Source: JAAZGD01 sp964489555 (lineage in GTDB: Bacteria; Bacillota; Clostridia; Peptostreptococcales; Anaerovoracaceae). Taken from it: a stretch of DNA of 64,000 nt. Of the stretch, positions 50,625-58,242 are shown one piece after another (the stretch's first letter is position 1; each line of letters opens with the position of its first letter). The stretch lies in NCBI GenBank assembly GCA_964489555.1, contig CAZAZF010000006.1:43056-107055 (forward strand). Direction: 5' to 3'. The position numbers and the translations under genes were made by a program. The notes under the pieces are model-generated. The model searched no databases. It saw only the letters and a list, made by a program, of their open reading frames with translations, and was not told the origin of the DNA.

Positions 50625-51539
50625 ATGGGAATCAAGAATATCAGAGCAAATAAATTTCCCCTATTAATATTTGGATTATTTTTATGTGTAATGCTGATTA
50701 CTACTGGGTTATCAGGATGCAGTGGTGGGAAGGAAAAACCTGATACAGGTAATGAAAATATTGTAATAGATTTAATTGAGCAATCAAGTCCATTTTTTTT
50801 CAGAGGGACTCCTCAAGAGTTGTACTTGGGAGAGGCAACGCAAGAATCTTTCTTAGACCAAGGGGTAGAGATTAAATACCTTGGTTCGTTCAATGATGGT
50901 GAAGCTTTCTATTTATTCCTTGACGTAATAGACATCGATGGTGATTTCTTTGGTGATATATTTACTGGGCGTAATTTTTCCATAAATGAATATGATTTCT
51001 TTGAAAAAACAGGATATACCGACAGTAAAATATATGAGGTTATTTCCTGGGATAAAGATGAAGGTCGGGCTACATTATGTATTGAGTATATAGGATTACT
51101 AGAAGAAACTAATATTTCTTTTCATATTTATTCTATGAGCGTAAACGCAACGCCCAACTCTAATAACATAACAGGAGATTGGGAAATCAAATTCGCTATA
51201 AATAACTCATTAACAAAAAAGCTGGAGGCAGACAAAACCGTTCCTTTTAAAGGGCATGAATTTTTAGTAAAAAGAGCCGTTATTTCACCGATTAATACTA
51301 CTTTATTTGCTTCAAGAGAGGATGTCCCGAAAGAGATTAGTAGGATGAATCGAGATGATATAGAGATAAAGATTGTATATGAGGATGGAGATAAAACTAT
51401 TATCCCAAAAGAATCTGGATATATCCATAAAAATCAAAAGGGCTATATGTTTAGGATCCCTTACACTGCAGAAAATTTTGAGAATATTGAGGGGCTGGAA
51501 ATTAATGGGGTACTCTTCCCTGTTGTAGAGAAAGAGTAA
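50625..51539 (+). CDS. Lipoprotein of unknown function
   Basis: A 304-residue secreted lipoprotein: positively charged start, hydrophobic core (LLIFGLFLCVMLITTGL) and lipobox LSGC, then a Gly/Lys/Glu linker. The mature part is acidic with many Asp/Asn/Tyr, rich in beta-strand-like stretches (EAFYLFLDVIDIDGDFFG; RATLCIEYIGLLEETNISF), and resembles DUF4179-like or anti-sigma-type extracellular domains only vaguely; I do not recognise it. AAGAGGAGAG precedes ATG 50625. Codon use is visibly more A/T-rich than the preceding genes, which suggests a different origin. Confidence 0.8.
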   Translation: MGIKNIRANKFPLLIFGLFLCVMLITTGLSGCSGGKEKPDTGNENIVIDLIEQSSPFFFRGTPQELYLGEATQESFLDQGVEIKYLGSFNDGEAFYLFLDVIDIDGDFFGDIFTGRNFSINEYDFFEKTGYTDSKIYEVISWDKDEGRATLCIEYIGLLEETNISFHIYSMSVNATPNSNNITGDWEIKFAINNSLTKKLEADKTVPFKGHEFLVKRAVISPINTTLFASREDVPKEISRMNRDDIEIKIVYEDGDKTIIPKESGYIHKNQKGYMFRIPYTAENFENIEGLEINGVLFPVVEKE

Positions 51540-51851
51540 ATGAAAATGAAGAACAAAGAAGTAAAAAGAAGTATCCTGAGATTATCAAAAGCGGGAAAAA
51601 AGCCCATAGATTATTTATACCAATTATATTTTACACTATCGTATCCGATTCATGTAATCGCAGGGACGCATTTTATTGAGTTCAATTGTTATGGGCAAGT
51701 GAATATGTGTTTGAAATGGATTAAAGAAGGTATGAAAGATCCTGCTAAAGCAATGGCAAACAAGAATATTGAAAATATCCCACCAAGCTTAATAAAATAT
51801 TTTGATTGGGAATCAAAAGAAGCCGTAGATGAGAGCCTACCAAACGATTGA
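51540..51851 (+). CDS. Small hypothetical protein, TetR C-terminal-like helices
   Basis: A 103-residue protein starting directly after the lipoprotein stop. It is predicted to be mainly helical. YQLYFTLSYPIHVIAGTHFI then FNCYGQVNMCLKWIKEGMKD followed by PPSLIKYFDW recall the ligand-binding C-terminal half of TetR-type regulators, where a Phe/Tyr-x-x-Gly... W-x-x-x-G-M pattern is common. The DNA-binding half is absent, so if the resemblance is real this is a remnant. The ribosome site is weak (GAGAAAGAG). Function not assigned. Confidence 0.5.
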   Translation: MKMKNKEVKRSILRLSKAGKKPIDYLYQLYFTLSYPIHVIAGTHFIEFNCYGQVNMCLKWIKEGMKDPAKAMANKNIENIPPSLIKYFDWESKEAVDESLPND

Positions 51852-51970
51852 AAGTGAAATGTTTGATGAAAAGTTGTTAAAGATGCTCGTGTGACATTAT
51901 AGTTGACTAGAGTGACAACAAACAGGTACTCTGGCTCTATTGTCTATGCCTTATGCCGAAGGAGATTAAA

Positions 51971-52780
51971 ATGGAGAGCAGAGTTGGAAAGTTCTGTATA
52001 TACTTAATGGTTATTATGCTTCCAGTCCTATTCGCTTCCTGCAGTGGCCCTTCCCTGCCTAGCGATGATGTTGTTTTAGATGAAGAAATTGTTAGTGATA
52101 AACCCACTATCCCCGAAAACATGGCGGAAGGCATAGAGTATCTTTATGACTTTCGTTTTTCAGATCGATACGATGCCAATATTACGGATGACTTTTCTTT
52201 TGTTTTGCCTGACAGTGCCAGCCCAATACCTGGCATACTTTTTTTGTTTGAGAAGTATCAAAGTGCATTGGAAGCAGCAAAAGAATTTTCGCAGGATGGT
52301 GACGGTATGGTCCCTTATATTCATAAGAAATATTGGTACACCTTAGATGCGGGAGGGTTAATGATTGGTACGGATTATTACGAACCGGACAATGTTGAGT
52401 ATATATCTTACTTGTGGGCTGATGTCGAAGGTGTGAAGACAAATAGAGACATTCTTGTAGGAAGTACGGAACAAGAGCTTCTGTCTTCTTATATGGATGA
52501 TTTATATTACCTAAACAAGGAGGAGGCCTTGTCAGAAACGGGGTTTATTGGATATCAAGAAGAAAATATAGAAAGCCTCGATAAGAATAGTGACTTTGAA
52601 TACGCATACATGTGGCAACCTTTTGCACCGGAAACCAATGAAATAAGGGACATTACCTTTTATATAAAAAATGGAAAAGTGGCCGCAATAGAAATGATTC
52701 GACCCTTCGAACTTCGTTATGTGTATGGGTATGACAGAGACGCGGGGCTGCAACACACAGCGGAAAAAAGAAAAAATTAA
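51971..52780 (+). CDS. Lipoprotein of unknown function
   Basis: A 269-residue secreted lipoprotein with hydrophobic core CIYLMVIMLPVLFA and lipobox FASC. The mature protein is acidic, with many Tyr and Asp residues (YLYDFRFSDRYDANITDD; YWYTLDAGGLMIGTDYYEPD). No family recognised. ATG 51971 is chosen because GAAGGAG lies six bases before it; ATG 51953 precedes that site. With the lipoprotein at 50625 it frames an A/T-rich accessory stretch. Confidence 0.8.
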   Translation: MESRVGKFCIYLMVIMLPVLFASCSGPSLPSDDVVLDEEIVSDKPTIPENMAEGIEYLYDFRFSDRYDANITDDFSFVLPDSASPIPGILFLFEKYQSALEAAKEFSQDGDGMVPYIHKKYWYTLDAGGLMIGTDYYEPDNVEYISYLWADVEGVKTNRDILVGSTEQELLSSYMDDLYYLNKEEALSETGFIGYQEENIESLDKNSDFEYAYMWQPFAPETNEIRDITFYIKNGKVAAIEMIRPFELRYVYGYDRDAGLQHTAEKRKN

Positions 52781-52863
52781 CGCACGGTTTTCTCAGATTA
52801 TGGGAGGCAGAAGCGGCAGTAGCCCTATCCGGATCTCTTCTTGGCGAATGGTTGATCTTAGGC

Positions 52864-52891
52864 TTGACTCTGAATGATTTGACTATATAAT
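52864..52891 (+). promoter_or_regulatory. Promoter of alanine symporter gene
   Basis: TTGACT (52864-52869), 16 bases, TATAAT (52886-52891). The 80 bases before it (52785-52860) are more G/C-rich than the lipoprotein gene and hold no feature I can name. Confidence 0.7.
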
Positions 52892-52955
52892 TTTAGTGAA
52901 TCATATTATCAAAAGATTTGTGAAGTACTCATTTGACGAAAAGGGAGGAATTATT

Positions 52956-54311
52956 GTGGAACTTATTACAAATTTAAACAGTACTGTTAATGGTATTGTT
53001 TGGGGTCCGCCGATGCTTATCCTATTGGTAGGAACAGGAATCATACTTACTTTTAGATTAAAGGCACTTCAATTTTCCAATCTTCTTTATGCGCATAAAA
53101 TGGTTTTCAAAAAAAATGAAGGCGTAGAAGGAGACATTACAAATTACCAGGCATTAACCACTGCACTTGCAGCAACCATTGGTACAGGTAATATAGCAGG
53201 AGTTGCTACGGCAATCGCAGCCGGCGGACCAGGTGCAGTATTCTGGATGTGGGTAACCGGATTGGTGGGTATGGCCACAAAATATGCAGAAGCCGTGCTG
53301 GCGGTTAAATACAGAGAAAAAGATAAAAGAGGAGAAATGGCAGGAGGCCCCATGTACTACATCGAAAAAGGTCTTGGGTTGAAATGGCTGGCAGTTCTTT
53401 TCGCTTTTTTTGGAGCTATTGCAGCTTTTGGTATTGGCAACATGGTGCAGGCAAACTCAGTTGCTGATGCTATTTATACTACTTTTGGTGTGCAACACTG
53501 GATTACCGGACTTATACTTGTTATTTTCACGGGAATCGTTCTATTAGGCGGAATTAAAAGTATCGGAAAAGTTACTGCTTATATCGTTCCCATTATGGCA
53601 GTTTTTTACATTTTGGGAGGTAGTGTTGTTATTATTTTGAATGCTGCATATGTTCCAGCGGCTTTTGCGTCCATCTTTTCAGATGCATTTACCGGGAATG
53701 CGGTAGCTGGCGGGGCCTTAGGAACAGTTATCAGGTACGGTGTTGCTCGTGGTGTATTTTCTAACGAAGCTGGTCTCGGTTCTGCTCCCATAGCAGCAGC
53801 AGCAGCTCGGACAGATCACCCGGTTAGACAGGCGCTTGTCAGTATGACCCAAACATTTATCGATACTTTAGTTGTGTGTTCATTTACAGCTCTTTCGATT
53901 CTTTCATCAGGCCTTGTGGGAACCATAAACCCTGATACAGGAGCCGCTTACACCGGCGCCGCCTTAACAACCGTTGCTTTCAATGAAGCGATTCCAGGTA
54001 TTGGAGGAATCATTGTTGCGGTTGGTATTGTTTTCTTTGCGTATTCGACGATTCTGGGCTGGTCATATTATGGTGAAAAATGTCTGGAATATCTTGTGGG
54101 TGAAAAGGGTGTCATACTTTATAGAGTAATATTCGTATCATTTATCATGGTTGGAGCATTAAGTGGTCTTCAGTTCATCTGGGATCTTGCAGATACCATG
54201 AATGGTTTAATGGCTCTTCCAAACCTGATTGGTTTGCTTGGTTTAAGTGGAATTGTTGTAAAAGAAACAAAAGATTATATGGAAAAAATAAAAGCAAAAG
54301 AAGAAAAATAG
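52956..54311 (+). CDS. Alanine/glycine:cation symporter (AGCS family)
   Basis: A 451-residue sodium-coupled amino acid transporter with about ten or more membrane segments. NGIVWGPPMLILLVGTGI (opening), ALTTALAATIGTGNIAGVAT (substrate- and Na+-binding segment), AGGPMYYIEKGL, GVARGVFSNEAGLGSAPIAA and GWSYYGEKCLEYL are the family signatures. GTG 52956 follows AGGGAGG and begins the family's usual N-terminus; an ATG at 52896 would add 20 residues unlike the family. It would import alanine or glycine for fermentation. Confidence 0.95.
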   Translation: MELITNLNSTVNGIVWGPPMLILLVGTGIILTFRLKALQFSNLLYAHKMVFKKNEGVEGDITNYQALTTALAATIGTGNIAGVATAIAAGGPGAVFWMWVTGLVGMATKYAEAVLAVKYREKDKRGEMAGGPMYYIEKGLGLKWLAVLFAFFGAIAAFGIGNMVQANSVADAIYTTFGVQHWITGLILVIFTGIVLLGGIKSIGKVTAYIVPIMAVFYILGGSVVIILNAAYVPAAFASIFSDAFTGNAVAGGALGTVIRYGVARGVFSNEAGLGSAPIAAAAARTDHPVRQALVSMTQTFIDTLVVCSFTALSILSSGLVGTINPDTGAAYTGAALTTVAFNEAIPGIGGIIVAVGIVFFAYSTILGWSYYGEKCLEYLVGEKGVILYRVIFVSFIMVGALSGLQFIWDLADTMNGLMALPNLIGLLGLSGIVVKETKDYMEKIKAKEEK

Positions 54312-54337
54312 TTAAATACATAGACCAGGAGGTGAAT

Positions 54338-55483
54338 GTGTCGGAAGTAGCCATTATCTATTGCGGCAGTTATGAATACAGCGAAGTGAAAAGCGCCGTG
54401 GAAAGGGGCTTTTCCTTGTTGGGTGGTCCATGGGCTTTTGTTCAGCCTAGGGAAAAAATTCTGCTGAAACCTAACTGGCTATCCGCAGATCCTCCGGAAA
54501 AATGCGTTACGACACATCCGGCGGTTTTCAAGGCGGTATCCGAAGTGTTGCAGTCTGCCGGGGCCGAACTTTCCTATGGAGATTCTCCGGCTTTCCAAAG
54601 TCCGGAGGCCGTCTCAAAACGGACCGGGATATTCGCCGTTGCGGAAGAATTGAAAATACCCCTGGCTGATTTCAAGGCAGGCGTAGAAGTCTATTTTAAA
54701 GAGGGCTATCAAAACAAGAAATTCTATATCGCCAATGCAGTCCAAGAAAATGATGGGGTCATCAGCCTTCCCAAAATGAAAACTCACGGATTTCAAAGAA
54801 TGACCGGTGCGGTAAAAAATCAGTTCGGATGCATACCCGGAGTTCGAAAAGGGGAATTTCATGTGAAAATACCGGATTCATATGACTTTGCCAAAATGTT
54901 GGTGGACTTGAATTCATATATAAATCCCCGGCTATATATTATGGATGGCATTTTTGCCATGGAAGGGAATGGACCCAGAGGAGGCAGTCCAAGAAAAATG
55001 AATGTTCTTCTTTTTTCCGCCGATCCCATTGCTCTGGATGCCACCGCATGTAGGCTGATGAATTTGGACCCCGGGTTGGTTCTTACGAATCAAGCCGGGA
55101 TGGAAATGGGAGCAGGGACATTTCTGGCCCAAGACATTCAAATCCTAGGAGACTCCATGGAACCTCTCATAGCCATGGATTTTGATGTAAACCGAAAACC
55201 GGAAAAACCTTTCAAGCGAAATGGGAGTATGCAGCTTATTAAAAACGCCATTACTCCAAGACCCTATATTATGGAAGAGCATTGCATCAAGTGTGGTGTC
55301 TGTGTGAATATGTGTCCGGTAGATCCCAAAGCAATCGATTGGCATGACGGGAATCAGAATCATCCTCCTACCTATAAGTATGACAGGTGCATCCGTTGTT
55401 ATTGTTGCCAGGAACTTTGTCCCGAAAGCGCAATCTACATAAAAAAGCCACTTGTACGCAGGCTTTTTTGTAGGAGGACCTAA
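54338..55483 (+). CDS. DUF362 domain protein with two [4Fe-4S] motifs
   Basis: A 381-residue protein. The DUF362 core (EKILLKPNWLSADPPEKCVT, THPAVFKAVSEVL, GDSPAFQSPEAV, NAVQENDGVISLPKMKTHGF, GAVKNQFGCIPG) is followed by a ferredoxin-like tail: CIKCGVCVNMCP (about 313) and CIRCYCCQELCP (about 348). Such proteins are common in Clostridia and of unproven function, presumably redox. GTG 54338 follows AGGAGG with five-base spacing; an in-frame GTG at 54332 overlaps the ribosome site. Confidence 0.88.
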   Translation: MSEVAIIYCGSYEYSEVKSAVERGFSLLGGPWAFVQPREKILLKPNWLSADPPEKCVTTHPAVFKAVSEVLQSAGAELSYGDSPAFQSPEAVSKRTGIFAVAEELKIPLADFKAGVEVYFKEGYQNKKFYIANAVQENDGVISLPKMKTHGFQRMTGAVKNQFGCIPGVRKGEFHVKIPDSYDFAKMLVDLNSYINPRLYIMDGIFAMEGNGPRGGSPRKMNVLLFSADPIALDATACRLMNLDPGLVLTNQAGMEMGAGTFLAQDIQILGDSMEPLIAMDFDVNRKPEKPFKRNGSMQLIKNAITPRPYIMEEHCIKCGVCVNMCPVDPKAIDWHDGNQNHPPTYKYDRCIRCYCCQELCPESAIYIKKPLVRRLFCRRT

Positions 55484-55514
55484 AAGGCAGAGGAAAGGAG
55501 AGGGAAAAAGAGTC

Positions 55515-56177
55515 ATGGATATTTTGGTGAATGAAACCGGGAATACGGGAAAGTGTTCTGTTGGAATTCTGGTTATGGAAAATGTACAGAACCTGTCTTC
55601 AGAAGATCGGTTGCGAGTTGTGCGGCAGGATCTGGAAGATACCATACGATCGAAGTATGCTGGGGCAACGCGGAATGAACTGAAATCTCAACATCCCATG
55701 GACACCTATATTTCATATTATAAGAAATTCGGATATACCTATCATGTGTTGCTTCAGTTGGAATCGGTGATCAATGGCAAGTCCGTTCCCTCCGGAGCAC
55801 CATTGGTGGAAGCCATGTTTATGGCGGAGCTAAAGAACATGGTTCTGACAGCGGCTCATGACCTGGAAAAAATAGACCTCCCCATGAGTTTGAGAATCTC
55901 AACGGGGGAAGAGAGTTTTACCACATTGAGTGGTCGCAGTGTAATCACGATACCTGATGATATGATGATTGTGGATCGGAAAAGTGTTCTTTCCAGTATT
56001 CTTCGGGGTCCGGATTCCCGAACCGCCATCACGGCCCAAACAACCAGTGTGGTTTACACTGCATATGCGCCTTTTGGAATAGAAGAACCGTTGGTGTATG
56101 AACATATGAGAGATATTGAATCTTATGTTCGTATGGTTTCAGAAAATGCCGTTACAAGTTGGAATCAGGTTTTTTAA
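55515..56177 (+). CDS. B3/B4 domain-like protein (PheT-related)
   Basis: A 220-residue protein whose core resembles the B3/B4 tRNA-editing fold: HPMDTYISYYKKFGYTYHVL, ESVINGKSVPSGAPLVEAMF and TAAHDLEKIDLPMSLRIST then VYTAYAPFGIEEPLVYEHM. It is more distant from PheT than the protein at 42316-43032 but has the same order of elements. ATG 55515 is preceded by GAGAGGG; an upstream in-frame start overlaps the DUF362 gene. Substrate unknown. It is followed by the 56.2 kb operator. Confidence 0.7.
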   Translation: MDILVNETGNTGKCSVGILVMENVQNLSSEDRLRVVRQDLEDTIRSKYAGATRNELKSQHPMDTYISYYKKFGYTYHVLLQLESVINGKSVPSGAPLVEAMFMAELKNMVLTAAHDLEKIDLPMSLRISTGEESFTTLSGRSVITIPDDMMIVDRKSVLSSILRGPDSRTAITAQTTSVVYTAYAPFGIEEPLVYEHMRDIESYVRMVSENAVTSWNQVF

Positions 56178-56199
56178 AACATACAGATAAAAATAGAGG

Positions 56200-56229
56200 T
56201 TGACAAAGAGAGGTTAGATGTACTAAACT
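56200..56229 (+). promoter_or_regulatory. Promoter of ABC transporter pair, overlapped by inverted repeat
   Basis: TTGACA (56200-56205), 18 bases, TAAACT (56224-56229). The -10 box lies inside the left arm of the large inverted repeat. The same arrangement with the same -35 and -10 words recurs at 60495-60523. Confidence 0.75.
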
Positions 56230-56272
56230 GGCCTTGGTTAGATGAGACTAACCAAGGCCAGTTTAGTACATC
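56217..56272. promoter_or_regulatory. Large inverted repeat, candidate metal-regulator operator 1
   Basis: Perfect 25-base arms at 56217-56241 and 56248-56272 with a six-base centre (ATGAGA). The inner 19 bases of the left arm, CTAAACTGGCCTTGGTTAG (56223-56241), share their outer words with operator 2 at 60517-60535. TTAG at 56214 and CTAA at 56223 add a further dyad with a five-base spacer. Seven T follow the right arm, so the element could also stop transcription, but the promoter would start RNA within it, leaving only a short hairpin. Confidence 0.75.
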
Positions 56273-56421
56273 TTTTTTTCACATGGACAAATCTTCAGGT
56301 GAAGAGGCTATGAATTTTTAAGACAACTACAGCCAAAAGTATATTTTCTTTAAACAATCAGAACTTATAAAACAAAACCTTAAATAACCCCTAAATAAAA
56401 CTTAAAACAGGAGGCAAAAAG

Positions 56422-58242
56422 ATGCCAAAAGAAAAAAGCACTTTTATTTTAAAAAGATTCGCGCCATATATGGGGGAAAAGAAAATACTTCTGCCCATAT
56501 CATTGATATTGTCGGGTATTTCCGCCGCGCTGAATGTTTTGCCCTTTGTTCTCGTTTGGTATATCGTTCGTGACATTTTAACCACTCCACAAGTAATTAA
56601 TGTCTCACAAATCAGCCTTTATGCATGGCTTGCTTTTGCAAGCGCAATTGGCGGAATCGTCCTCTATTTTTGTGCACTTATGAGCTCGCATCTTGCCGCC
56701 TTCCGCGTGGAAGTGGGACTCCAAAAAGTGGGGATGAAAAAAGTGCTGGCTATGCCCCTTGGATTTTTCGATCAGCAGGCCAGCGGCCGAATCCGTAAAA
56801 TTGTAAACGATGGTGCGGGAACAACACACTCGTTTTTGGCCCATCAACTACCGGATATGGCTGCCACTCTTGTCTCTCCGGTCATTCTTTTGGCGTTAAT
56901 TTTTGTGGTGGATTGGCGAATGGGGACGGCTTCTCTCATCCCCATTGTATTGGGGTTCATTACAATGAGTTTTATGATGACTGCTGAGGGCAAGAAATTT
57001 CAACAAACCTACTTTGATTCCCTGGAAGAAATGAGCGCGGAATCAGTAGAGTACATCCGCGGCATTCCTATAGTTAAAACATTTGGGCAAACCATTTTTT
57101 CTTTCAAGCGGTTTTATAATAGCATCATAAAATATAAAGAAATGGTTCATGCTTATACCGTTCTCTGGAGACGTCCGATGTCCTTTTATACTGCGGTAAT
57201 GCAGTCTGCAGCATTTTTTCTGATCCCTATGGGCATCTTTTTGATTAATAATGGCGAGAACCTTTCTCTGGTGTTTGCCAATTTTATCTTTTATATTTTG
57301 ATATCACCAACTTTCACATTGCTTCTAATGAAGTCTATGTATTTTCGACAGAATGCTATGATTGCGGAGCAAGCCATCGACAGACTGGACAGCCTTTTGA
57401 GTTATCCGGAGATGCGATACGGCGAATCCGTAAAAAATATTTCCAATTACAATCTTGAGTTTAAAGATGTTGTGTTTTGTTATAACGGTACTGATAAACC
57501 CGCTATTAATAAAATAAGTTTTAAATTAGAAGAAGGGGAGACACTTGCCCTTGTCGGTGCGTCCGGTAGTGGGAAAACATCTATCGCAAGACTTGCTGCC
57601 CGATTTTGGGATGCCGACGAAGGGGAGATCCTAATAGGTGGAGTCAATATTAAGGATTTTTCGAAAAAAGAGTTGATGGATAATATTTCTTTTGTTTTTC
57701 AAAACACAAAGCTGTTCAAAGGTTCGTTACGAGAAAACATTGTTTTTGGAAAAGAGAATGTTAGAGAGACGGACATTGACAAAGCAATCGAGCTTTCGCA
57801 GTCAAAAGAGATTATTAATAGTCTGCCAAATGGTCTTGAGACCATAATAGGATCGGAAGGAACATTTCTCTCGGGCGGGGAGCAACAGAGAATTGCTCTC
57901 GCCAGAGCAATTGTAAAAGATGCTCCGATTGTTCTTTTAGACGAAGCCACAGCCTTTGCAGATCCTGAAAACGAACACCTGATTCAAAAGGCTCTCAAGG
58001 AACTCAGTAAGGGGAAAACAACGCTTATGATAGCACATCGTCTGACAAGTGTTCAGAACGTGGACAAAATTCTAGTGGTTGATAGCGGAACAATTGTAGA
58101 ATCCGGGTCACACATAGAGTTGCTAGCCAAGAGAGGTCTTTATAAAACTATGTGGGATGAATACCAAAAAACAATTGCGTGGAAAATTGGCGTAATGGAC
58201 ACCCCGTCCAGAGAAGGGCAAAACAGAGGAGGAGAGAAATGA
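56422..58242 (+). CDS. ABC transporter, fused permease-ATPase (exporter fold), subunit 1
   Basis: A 606-residue half transporter: six-helix membrane domain (about 1-330) and ATPase domain with Walker A GASGSGKTS (about 381), signature LSGGEQQRIALARA (about 484), Walker B IVLLDEATAF and switch His in IAHRLTSV. Exporter-fold pairs of this type beside iron regulators include YbtPQ and IrtAB, which import iron-siderophores. AGGAGGC precedes ATG 56422. The neighbouring operator and feo genes suggest iron or another metal chelate as cargo; direction of transport is unproven. The ~240-base region before it holds operator 1 and an A/T-rich leader. Confidence 0.93.
   Translation: MPKEKSTFILKRFAPYMGEKKILLPISLILSGISAALNVLPFVLVWYIVRDILTTPQVINVSQISLYAWLAFASAIGGIVLYFCALMSSHLAAFRVEVGLQKVGMKKVLAMPLGFFDQQASGRIRKIVNDGAGTTHSFLAHQLPDMAATLVSPVILLALIFVVDWRMGTASLIPIVLGFITMSFMMTAEGKKFQQTYFDSLEEMSAESVEYIRGIPIVKTFGQTIFSFKRFYNSIIKYKEMVHAYTVLWRRPMSFYTAVMQSAAFFLIPMGIFLINNGENLSLVFANFIFYILISPTFTLLLMKSMYFRQNAMIAEQAIDRLDSLLSYPEMRYGESVKNISNYNLEFKDVVFCYNGTDKPAINKISFKLEEGETLALVGASGSGKTSIARLAARFWDADEGEILIGGVNIKDFSKKELMDNISFVFQNTKLFKGSLRENIVFGKENVRETDIDKAIELSQSKEIINSLPNGLETIIGSEGTFLSGGEQQRIALARAIVKDAPIVLLDEATAFADPENEHLIQKALKELSKGKTTLMIAHRLTSVQNVDKILVVDSGTIVESGSHIELLAKRGLYKTMWDEYQKTIAWKIGVMDTPSREGQNRGGEK

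Noticed and set aside
56217..56279. Reading the 56.2 kb inverted repeat simply as the terminator of the upstream gene
   Set aside because: A T-run does follow, but a promoter lies across the left arm and the same arrangement recurs before feo without a T-run, so an operator explains both; a double function is not excluded.
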